This document shows positions 7,315-12,393 of a DNA stretch of 12,393 nt, one piece after another; positions within the stretch are counted from its first letter, which is position 1, and the number at the start of each line of letters is the position of its first letter. The translations under genes and the position numbers were made by a program. The notes under the pieces were generated by a model, which was not told the origin of the DNA, searched no databases, and worked only from the letters and a program-made list of their open reading frames with translations. The stretch is from Clostridia bacterium (GTDB taxonomy: Bacteria > Bacillota_A > Clostridia > Oscillospirales > CAG-382), in assembly GCA_017517985.1 (NCBI GenBank), contig JAFWWX010000194.1, positions 1 through 12,393 on the forward strand, in the 5' to 3' direction.

Positions 7315-8235
7315 ATGAACGGTATTATCAATATCTATAAACCAAAAGGCATAACAAGCCACGATGTTGTATATAAAATAAGAAAGCTCTGTAGCACAAA
7401 AAGGGTAGGTCATGCAGGAACACTTGACCCTATGGCAACAGGTGTCCTTCCTGTGCTTGTGGGTAATGCGTGTGCTGCACAGGATTATATAATGGAGCAT
7501 AATAAAACCTATGTTGCCGGAATCAGATTTGGGACAGTTACTTCTACCGGTGATATTACCGGAGAAGTGCTTGAAACATCTGATAATATTCCTTCCTTTG
7601 ATGCAGTAAAAGAGGTCGGCGAGGGCTTTGTTGGGAATATGAAGCAGGTACCTCCTATGTATAGTGCAATAAAAATAGGCGGAAAAAAGCTGTATGAGCT
7701 TGCAAGGGAAGGAAAAACCGTTGACAGAGAGGAAAGAGATATAACTGTTTATTCTTCAAAGCTTGTTGAAAAAGTAAACGAAACAGACTATTATTTTGAA
7801 TTTTCAGTGTCCAAGGGTACATACATAAGAACACTCGGAGAGGACATAGGAAGAAAGCTCGGATGCGGAGCAACACTTTTTTCTCTTGAACGGACAGTTT
7901 GTGGGAAGTTTACAAAAGAAAATTCCGTAACAATTGAGGAAATTACAGAAGTTGCAGATAAACTGGGAACGGAAGCAGTTGAAAAAATGCTTTCTCCGGT
8001 GGAGATGTCCTTTTATAACTTTGAGTCGGTAAAGCTTCCGGAATATTATTCACGGCTGTGTAAAAACGGACTTGAAATTTACCTTAATAAAATCGGAAAT
8101 TATAATTTTGAAGTCGGTCAGAGTCTGCGGTTATATGATAATAACGGCATATTCTTTGCAATAGGCGTAGTTGCTGATTATAAGCAGGGACTTGCTGTAA
8201 AAGCAAAGGTAAGATTTGATACTGTGAGAAAGTAA
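7315..8235 (+). CDS. truB: tRNA pseudouridine(55) synthase TruB
   Basis: This 306-residue enzyme converts U55 to pseudouridine in the T-loop of tRNAs. Seen motifs: KPKGITSHDVV at 9-19, GHAGTLDPMATGVL at 32-45 with catalytic D38, the KTY segment at 64-66, VPPMYSAIKIGGKKLYELAREG at 112-133 (substrate loop), and SKGTYIRTLGEDIG at 166-179. The length is normal for bacterial TruB (about 300-315). GAAAGGA at 7301-7307 is 7 bases before the ATG. In many bacteria truB sits with rbfA and ribF after infB; here it follows a polysaccharide deacetylase, and no such genes appear in the window. No clear terminator follows. Confidence 0.97.
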   Translation: MNGIINIYKPKGITSHDVVYKIRKLCSTKRVGHAGTLDPMATGVLPVLVGNACAAQDYIMEHNKTYVAGIRFGTVTSTGDITGEVLETSDNIPSFDAVKEVGEGFVGNMKQVPPMYSAIKIGGKKLYELAREGKTVDREERDITVYSSKLVEKVNETDYYFEFSVSKGTYIRTLGEDIGRKLGCGATLFSLERTVCGKFTKENSVTIEEITEVADKLGTEAVEKMLSPVEMSFYNFESVKLPEYYSRLCKNGLEIYLNKIGNYNFEVGQSLRLYDNNGIFFAIGVVADYKQGLAVKAKVRFDTVRK

Positions 8236-8288
8236 TCATTTGCAAGTATGTATGAATTTTTAATATTACCTGTTTTTACAAATTGGTG

Positions 8289-8318
8289 TTGAAAACAATG
8301 CGGTTAGTTGTGTATAAT
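8289..8318 (+). promoter_or_regulatory. Candidate promoter for the LUD-domain gene and trmL
   Basis: TTGAAA (8289-8294) and TATAAT (8313-8318) are 18 bases apart. The predicted start near 8325 leaves a leader of about 30 bases before the ATG at 8355. With no terminator after truB, transcription from upstream may also continue through. Confidence 0.6.
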
Positions 8319-8354
8319 ATTTGTATATAAAAGTAGTTTTTGGGAGGAATAAGT

Positions 8355-8996
8355 ATGGACGAGAACTCAAGAAACATAATTGATATTAAACTAAAAAATA
8401 CAGCCACTGCCCTTGAAAAAAACAATTTCAAGGCATATATTGCAAATACAAAGGAAGAGGCTGTTGAAATACTTAAAACACTGCTCAAAAAAGGTGATAC
8501 AATTGGACTTGGAGGCTCTGTGACGCTTTCTGAACTTGGAGTTGTTGAGCTTTGCAGAAGCTCTGAATATAAACTGTTTGACAGGTATGCTCCGAATCTT
8601 AGCCCTGAAATGGCAAATGAAGCTATGAGAAATGCTCTTCTTGCCGATGTGTTTATAACTTCCACAAATGCAGTTACGGAAAACGGCGAGCTTTATAATG
8701 TAGACGGCAGGGCAAACCGAGTTGCCGCAATGCTTTATGGTCCTTTGTCAGTTGTTGTAATAGCAGGCTATAATAAAATAGTAAAGGATGTTGAAGCGGC
8801 AGAAAAGCGTGTTAAGGAAATCGCAGCACCTATGAACTGTGTAAGGCTAAACCGTGAGACACCCTGCACAAAAACCGGTAGCTGTATGGACTGTAAATCG
8901 GACGGAAGAATCTGTGCTGATAAGGTAATTATGGCTCGTCAGATGATAAAGGATAGGGTGAAGGTAATACTCGTCGGAGAGGAACTCGGATATTAA
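8355..8996 (+). CDS. LUD-domain protein (LutC/YkgG, DUF162 family)
   Basis: This 213-residue stand-alone LUD-domain protein belongs to the family of LutC, a part of the LutABC lactate oxidation complex, but no lutA or lutB lies in the window. Seen motifs: GLGGSVTLSELG at 51-62, and TSTNAVTENGELYNVDGRANRVAAM (102-126), the conserved core of this group. Near the C-terminus, cysteines at 162, 171, 177, 180 and 187 (the last four as C-x5-C-x2-C-x6-C) could bind a metal or iron-sulfur cluster; similar C-terminal cysteines occur in many clostridial stand-alone members, as far as I recall. The start at 8355 is set by GGGAGG at 8342-8347, 7 bases upstream. trmL begins two bases after its stop, so translation is probably coupled. 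Biochemical role unknown. Confidence 0.88.
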   Translation: MDENSRNIIDIKLKNTATALEKNNFKAYIANTKEEAVEILKTLLKKGDTIGLGGSVTLSELGVVELCRSSEYKLFDRYAPNLSPEMANEAMRNALLADVFITSTNAVTENGELYNVDGRANRVAAMLYGPLSVVVIAGYNKIVKDVEAAEKRVKEIAAPMNCVRLNRETPCTKTGSCMDCKSDGRICADKVIMARQMIKDRVKVILVGEELGY

Positions 8997-8998
8997 TA

Positions 8999-9529
8999 AT
9001 GAAAAATCTTAATGTTGTTTTACTTGAACCGGAAATTGCACCAAATGTCGGAAATATTGCAAGAACCTGTGCCTGCACAGGGGCAAGTCTTCACCTTATT
9101 GACCCTCTCGGTTTTGAAATTAACGATAAGCACCTGAAACGTGCAGGACTTGATTACTGGTCATATCTCGGCGTAAAGAGATATAAGAACATAGAGGAAT
9201 TTTATGAAAAAACCAAGGGTGGTAATTACTTTTATTTCACTACAAAGGCTCCAAAAGGTTATACAGAGGCGGAATACCCTGACAATTGTTATATAATTTT
9301 CGGGAAGGAGTCTGCGGGGATTCCGGAAAGCATACTTCGTGAAAACCTTGATAAGTGTGTGAGGATTCCTATGATTCCAAATCTCAGGAGTCTTAATCTT
9401 TCCAATTCCGTTGCGGTAGCAGTATACGAGGTTCTGCGTCAGCACAGCTTTGATATGCTTGAAGACAAGGGAAAATTATTTGATGAGTATATCGAACTTT
9501 CAGAAAAAGGACTTCTTTATAGGGATTAG
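8999..9529 (+). CDS. trmL: tRNA (cytidine(34)-2'-O)-methyltransferase TrmL
   Basis: This 176-residue SPOUT methyltransferase uses S-adenosylmethionine to methylate the 2'-OH of the wobble base C34 or cmnm5U34 in tRNA-Leu isoacceptors. Seen motifs: PNVGNIARTCACTGA at 15-29 (motif 1), FGKESAGIPESIL at 101-113 (motif 2), and IPMIPNLRSLNLSNSVAVAVYE at 123-144 (motif 3, forming the knot and SAM pocket). The length suits the minimal TrmL type, which lacks an extra RNA-binding domain. The ATG overlaps no upstream codon but lies two bases after the LUD gene's stop, with only a weak GGA eight bases ahead, which points to coupled translation. It is the second tRNA-modification gene in this block, after truB. 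Confidence 0.93.
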   Translation: MKNLNVVLLEPEIAPNVGNIARTCACTGASLHLIDPLGFEINDKHLKRAGLDYWSYLGVKRYKNIEEFYEKTKGGNYFYFTTKAPKGYTEAEYPDNCYIIFGKESAGIPESILRENLDKCVRIPMIPNLRSLNLSNSVAVAVYEVLRQHSFDMLEDKGKLFDEYIELSEKGLLYRD

Positions 9530-9547
9530 ATATACATATAAATTTGA

Positions 9548-9617
9548 AAAGAAAATTCGATTGTAAAAAATGCACAGTTTACTAAAGAGATTTACTATGA
9601 ATTGACGAATTTTCTTT
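9548..9617. repeat. Wide inverted repeat upstream of the lipoprotein promoter
   Basis: AAAGAAAATTCG (9548-9559) and CGAATTTTCTTT (9606-9617) are perfect 12-base inverted arms, 46 bases apart. The right arm ends 7 bases before the -35 box of the lipoprotein promoter. Inside the loop TTTACTA occurs twice (9578-9584 and 9591-9597). The arms could be paired binding sites for an activator or a long stem in the trmL mRNA tail; there is no following U-tract for a terminator. Confidence 0.5.
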
Positions 9618-9624
9618 AGCACTA

Positions 9625-9653
9625 TTGACAAAATTGATTATTTGCGTTAAAAT
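9625..9653 (+). promoter_or_regulatory. Consensus promoter for the solute-binding lipoprotein
   Basis: TTGACA (9625-9630) and TAAAAT (9648-9653) are 17 bases apart, giving a start near 9660 and a leader of about 39 bases. A TATAAT at 9653-9658 overlaps but is 22 bases from the -35 box, so it is the less likely -10. Confidence 0.82.
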
Positions 9654-9698
9654 ATAATGAATGATAGTTTAAGCAAAAATACAGGAGGGACCCACTAT

Positions 9699-11636
9699 AT
9701 GAAAACAAAAAAGCTTCTTTCACTTATGCTATGCTTTGCAATGCTTGTTACAACAGTACTTACAAGCTGTAGCGATGAAAAGGACGATGAAGAAAAAGCT
9801 GCGTCAGGTAATGTTGAGCTTACAACACTCAATATGTTCATCACAACCGATGAGGCTACAACCGATGAACAGAAGCAGGCTGTAGAAATTGCAATTAATG
9901 AAATTACAATCAAGGAGCTTAAAACCAAGGTAAACATTAATTTCCTTACAGAGGATGAAATGTGGCCTGCAGTTGAAAAGACACTTGAGGATATAGAAAC
10001 ATACGAAGAAAATAAAAAAGCACAAAAGAAGCAAAACTCACAGAATAAGCAGGCAAAGACAAAGAAGCAGAAGGAGGCAGAAAAGCCGAAAAGCCTTTCG
10101 CTTGACCAGATATATACCGATATGCGTTTGAACGGTATTAATATTGACAGTAATGTTCCTCAAATAGATATTATTGTGTTTAATGATTACAACAAGTATT
10201 ATGAATATGTATTCCCCGGACTCGATGAAAAGGGAAGAAGTATTTCCACAAAACTTGCTCCCCTTGATGGCTATCTTAAGAATGAAAGCAAGGTTCTCTC
10301 ATCTTATATCTATCCGATATATTTTGAAGCAGCAAAGCTTGGCGGAAAAAAACCATATGGTATTCCTGTAAATGGTCCTGTAGGTACATATGAGTATATT
10401 GCTATAGACAGAGAGCTTGCTCTTAAATATATTGCAAATGCCAATATGCTCCAGCCCGGAGATTTTGAAACAACAGAAGAGTATGATACATATTTTGATA
10501 ACTATGTAACAGAAAACTTTAATACAATAGCAAAGCTTGACTCCTTCCTTAAGGCAGTTAAAGCATCGGAAAAAAACATTGTTCCGCTTAACAAAACAAC
10601 ATCCCCCGCAAATGTAGAGTTCTATCTTGAAGAGGGATCTCCTCTTGGTGTTATATTTGAAGGTGTTGAATGGTCAGACAGACTTTACTCTGTATATGAC
10701 GACCCTTCAGTAAAAGAACATTATGAAGCAATTTATAACTACAGACAGGCGGGTTATATTGCTGATGAAACAACATCACCTGATGCTCGTTTTGCTGTTC
10801 AAATTATTGAAGGCTCAATAACAGCAGAGGAAACTCTTGAAGCTCAGGATGAAAGGGACTACATCTTTATAAAGCATAAACAACCCACATTCTCAAATGA
10901 AAGCGCACTTTCAGGTGTATTCTCCATCAGTGCAAAGTCCCTGAATAAGGATAAGGCTATGAAGCTCATAGAAGCATTCAATACAAACCCCGACCTTGCA
11001 AATCTTCTTCAGTGGGGTATTGAAGATGGAAAGTCCACATATAAGCCTGAGGGCAGTGATGAATTTACTGAAGGAAGCTATAAGCTTGATTCCGAGAAGG
11101 CAGTAATTCTTATCAATGACGGTAATGGCTATAAAATGGACAACAATGTAACAGGTAATAAATACATTAAGTACAGATTGTCCGGAACTCCCGATGATTT
11201 TGAAGAGCAAAAGCTTCAGAATTCAGAAGCTGTAATCGGTGCATTTTTAGGATATTCCCCCGTATATAATGATAATGACGAAGAGGATAAGAAGGTAAAG
11301 GATGAAATCCTAAGTACTGTTAAGATTGCGCGTGAATACTATCCCGATTTCCTTGCAGGTACAGGTGACCGTCCTTTTGAAGAAAGATATAACGAACTTC
11401 TTTCAAAGCTTTCTGAAATAAATCCGTTTTTAGCCTTTGATACTCATGTATGGTATAACTACAGTGGTCCCTATGCCCAGTATGTTGGCGCTATGAAGGA
11501 AACATATCCTTATGGAAGAAAATACGGACTTGTTGTTCCGTCAGAAAGTACAGAAGAAACAACACAAGCTGATATAACAACTGAAGTGAATGATATTACA
11601 GATGTTCTTGAAACAACTGATGTGATTGCAGAATAA
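9699..11636 (+). CDS. Solute-binding lipoprotein (ABC-type, family 1-like, large)
   Basis: This 645-residue protein starts with a lipoprotein signal: charged MKTKK, a hydrophobic run, and a lipobox LTSC with the lipidated Cys at residue 24, so it is anchored outside the membrane. The body resembles large family 1 sugar/oligosaccharide-binding proteins; the C-terminal half (NLLQWGIEDG, a NVTGNKYI segment, and a long helical stretch ending in WYNYSGPYAQY) recalls the LplA/DUF3502-like group. A Lys/Gln/Glu-rich insert lies at about 104-131, and the last 31 residues are Thr/Glu/Asp-rich and look disordered. No permease or ATPase genes lie beside it, and a strong terminator follows, so it is monocistronic. 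AGGAGG at 9683-9688 supports the ATG at 9699 over an in-frame ATG at 9657. The ligand is unknown; binding-protein family is likely, not proven. Confidence 0.82.
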   Translation: MKTKKLLSLMLCFAMLVTTVLTSCSDEKDDEEKAASGNVELTTLNMFITTDEATTDEQKQAVEIAINEITIKELKTKVNINFLTEDEMWPAVEKTLEDIETYEENKKAQKKQNSQNKQAKTKKQKEAEKPKSLSLDQIYTDMRLNGINIDSNVPQIDIIVFNDYNKYYEYVFPGLDEKGRSISTKLAPLDGYLKNESKVLSSYIYPIYFEAAKLGGKKPYGIPVNGPVGTYEYIAIDRELALKYIANANMLQPGDFETTEEYDTYFDNYVTENFNTIAKLDSFLKAVKASEKNIVPLNKTTSPANVEFYLEEGSPLGVIFEGVEWSDRLYSVYDDPSVKEHYEAIYNYRQAGYIADETTSPDARFAVQIIEGSITAEETLEAQDERDYIFIKHKQPTFSNESALSGVFSISAKSLNKDKAMKLIEAFNTNPDLANLLQWGIEDGKSTYKPEGSDEFTEGSYKLDSEKAVILINDGNGYKMDNNVTGNKYIKYRLSGTPDDFEEQKLQNSEAVIGAFLGYSPVYNDNDEEDKKVKDEILSTVKIAREYYPDFLAGTGDRPFEERYNELLSKLSEINPFLAFDTHVWYNYSGPYAQYVGAMKETYPYGRKYGLVVPSESTEETTQADITTEVNDITDVLETTDVIAE

Positions 11637-11667
11637 AATCCAGGATAATAAATATTCAGAACAAATT

Positions 11668-11705
11668 AAGCATACCGCTGATTTAGGCGGTATGCTTGTC
11701 TTTTA
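11668..11705 (+). terminator. Terminator after the lipoprotein gene
   Basis: AAGCATACCGC (11668-11678) and GCGGTATGCTT (11687-11697) form a perfect 11-bp stem with an 8-base loop, followed by GTCTTTTA. It begins 31 bases after the stop codon. Confidence 0.92.
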
Positions 11706-11806
11706 TATATTGATGGTTATGGGCTGTGTTGTGTGAGAAATCGCTTATATTCTGCATAAGATGCCTCGTATGACTAAATATTGTGTATGTAGAGGTGATT
11801 GTTGTT

Positions 11807-11869
11807 ATGGAGTGTGTATACTCTTACTATGCGGAATATCCTTGGTGTAATTGTTTGAAATACTACTAA
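11807..11869 (+). CDS. Possible 20-residue Cys/Tyr-rich peptide
   Basis: The frame reads MECVYSYYAEYPWCNCLKYY: six tyrosines, three cysteines (3, 14, 16) and one tryptophan in 20 residues. GAGGTGAT at 11792-11799, almost the full anti-Shine-Dalgarno complement, ends seven bases before the ATG, which is the main reason to take it seriously. The frame sits between two strong terminators, so it would need its own promoter, and none is clear. No signal peptide, leader/core pattern or modifying enzyme is visible nearby. A frame this short can easily occur by chance, so this is a candidate only. Confidence 0.25.
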   Translation: MECVYSYYAEYPWCNCLKYY

Positions 11870-11903
11870 CACATCATATATGAAGGGCTGTTGAATAAAA
11901 TGA

Positions 11904-11936
11904 AAAATCCCGTACTCCATATCAGTACGGGATTTT
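11904..11936 (-). terminator. Bidirectional-looking terminator after the surface-protein gene
   Basis: AAAATCCCGTACT (11904-11916) and AGTACGGGATTTT (11924-11936) form a perfect 13-bp stem with a 7-base loop. On the minus strand it is followed by TCATTTTATTC after the stem's own T-run, ending the surface-protein transcript. On the plus strand the stem also ends in TTTT and could end any transcript entering from the left. Confidence 0.9.
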
Positions 11937-11946
11937 CGTATTAACT

Positions 11947-11990
11947 AAAAGCGATTAAGGCTTTTACTATTTATAAGCCTTACTGCTTTT
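11947..11990 (-). other. Second hairpin overlapping the surface-protein stop codon
   Basis: TAAGGCTT (11956-11963) pairs with AAGCCTTA (11975-11982), and outer AAAAGC (11947-11952) pairs with GCTTTT (11985-11990), making a nested stem of up to 14 pairs. The right arm covers the stop codon at 11980-11982. It may protect the mRNA 3' end or act as an early terminator; it has only a weak U-tract of its own on the minus strand. Confidence 0.4.
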
Positions 11991-12393
11991 TCTTCTTACC
12001 AATTACAATTGCAGCAATAATAACAATAACTACAACAGCACCAATTATAACCGGAACAACAGGGAATCCGTTTTCAGCGGGTTCTTCAACTTCAGGAGTT
12101 TCAACAACGGAAGTATTCTGTTCAGCTTTCTTAGCTTCTTCAGCCTTTTTAGCTTCTTCAGCCTTCTTAGCTTCTTCAGCTGCCTTGGCTTCTTCAGCCT
12201 TCTTAGCTTCTTCAGCTGCCTTAGCTTCTTCTCTAGCCTTCTTTTCTTCTTCAGCCTTCTTAGCGGCCTTGTCAGCTGCATCAGCCTTCAGTTCATCGGC
12301 AGCAGCGAGGAATACTTCGTCAGCAACATTAACATCTTCATACATAAAGTTAATCTGAGAAACAGAGCCTGAATATTCAGTCTTGCCTACAAC
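11980..12393 (-). CDS. C-terminal part of a membrane-anchored surface protein with a charged-helix stalk
   Basis: The frame is open to the right edge of the window (16 codons precede the first visible ATG at 12345, which has no ribosome site), so this is the C-terminal 137 residues of a larger protein. The order is: a short end of a folded region (YSGSVSQINFMYED...), an Ala/Glu/Lys-rich stretch with tandem AEEAKK units that should form a single long charged helix or coiled coil, a Pro/Glu linker (ETPEVEEPAENG), one transmembrane segment at about visible residues 111-132 (VVPVIIGAVVVIVIIAAIVI), and a final GKKKKQ. This layout places the missing N-terminal part outside the cell with the lysines inside. 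No LPXTG sortase motif precedes the segment. The function of the missing part cannot be judged. Confidence 0.75.
   Translation of the reverse strand, partial: VVGKTEYSGSVSQINFMYEDVNVADEVFLAAADELKADAADKAAKKAEEEKKAREEAKAAEEAKKAEEAKAAEEAKKAEEAKKAEEAKKAEQNTSVVETPEVEEPAENGFPVVPVIIGAVVVIVIIAAIVIGKKKKQ
12127..12216 (-). repeat. 18-bp tandem coding repeats (AEEAKK units)
   Basis: Five successive 18-base units encode AEEAKK (one is AEEAKA), nearly identical at the DNA level (on the plus strand variations of TTCTTAGCTTCTTCAGCC). DNA-level identity suggests recent expansion and a potential for length variation by slippage or recombination. Looser copies extend to both sides. Confidence 0.85.

Larger units (their letters stand above)
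11637..11979. other. Convergent intergenic region with two terminators and a small frame
   Basis: These 343 bases separate the lipoprotein gene (plus) from the surface-protein gene (minus). A strong terminator closes each gene. The roughly 200 bases between the terminators are rich in G and T on the plus strand and contain one 20-codon frame with a good ribosome site. I saw no convincing promoter, tRNA or known RNA motif. Confidence 0.7.

Noticed and set aside
8340..8354. TTG at 8340 as the start of the LUD-domain gene
   Set aside because: The GGGAGG ribosome site would then lie inside the gene; the ATG at 8355 is correctly spaced from it.
9561..9605. Short frame starting ATGCACAGT between trmL and the lipoprotein gene
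   Set aside because: About a dozen codons, no ribosome site and no promoter upstream of it.
9530..9624. The 12-bp inverted repeat as a terminator for trmL
   Set aside because: The loop would be 46 bases, the stem is A/T-rich and no U-tract follows the second arm.
12060..12110. Sortase (LPXTG) anchor at the C-terminus of the surface protein
   Set aside because: The residues before the membrane segment read ENGFPVVPV; no LPXTG or close variant is present.
12120..12260. Short tandem repeats resembling a CRISPR or satellite array
   Set aside because: The 18-bp units abut without spacers and keep the reading frame, so they are coding repeats.
12045..12281. Leu/Lys/Arg-rich 78-codon frame in the AEEAKK repeat region
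   Set aside because: It is the same repeat DNA read one base out of phase; the in-frame reading gives a coherent stalk, linker and membrane anchor.

Overview
The window looks like chromosomal DNA of a low-GC Gram-positive bacterium, most likely a gut-type member of the Clostridia (Oscillospirales/Ruminococcaceae-like). The signs are strong purine-rich Shine-Dalgarno sites before almost every gene, near-consensus sigma-A promoters, a transketolase split into two genes, a lipobox lipoprotein, short hairpin terminators and generally A/T-ending codons. The lineage is inferred; no rRNA or other phylogenetic marker was tested.

Layout. (1) Positions 2-2341, plus strand: the C-terminal part of a Cof-type HAD phosphatase, then the N- and C-terminal halves of transketolase. 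The pair has its own consensus promoter overlapping the end of the HAD gene, and a terminator follows. (2) Positions 2452-4733, minus strand: a cytoplasmic GH36/raffinose-synthase-like glycosidase followed by a ten-cysteine DUF6485-like mini-protein, probably one transcript. A CG-centred imperfect palindrome sits just after the predicted transcription start. (3) Positions 4945-6030, minus strand: aspartate-semialdehyde dehydrogenase of the archaeal/fungal-like type, with its own promoter and terminator. (4) Positions 6031-6455: a divergent regulatory region with two good promoters and a structured leader. (5) Positions 6456-9529, plus strand: polysaccharide deacetylase, truB, a LUD-domain (LutC-like) protein and trmL; the last two are nearly overlapping and have a candidate promoter of their own. 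(6) Positions 9699-11636: a large solute-binding lipoprotein behind a consensus promoter and a wide inverted repeat. (7) Positions 11637-11979: two strong hairpin terminators enclosing about 200 bases that hold a 20-codon Cys/Tyr-rich reading frame with a very good Shine-Dalgarno. (8) Positions 11980-12393, minus strand: the C-terminal end of a membrane-anchored surface protein with an AEEAKK-type repeat stalk; it runs off the window.

Taken together this is mostly housekeeping and carbohydrate metabolism: non-oxidative pentose phosphate flux, galactoside breakdown, sugar capture, the aspartate amino-acid pathway and tRNA modification. No phage, transposon, CRISPR, toxin-antitoxin or defence cassette is visible, and I see no convincing new multi-gene system. 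The observations most worth following are the 20-residue peptide frame between two terminators, the structured leader of the deacetylase gene, the palindrome at the glycosidase promoter, the glycosidase/Cys-rich pair, and the repeat-stalk surface protein.
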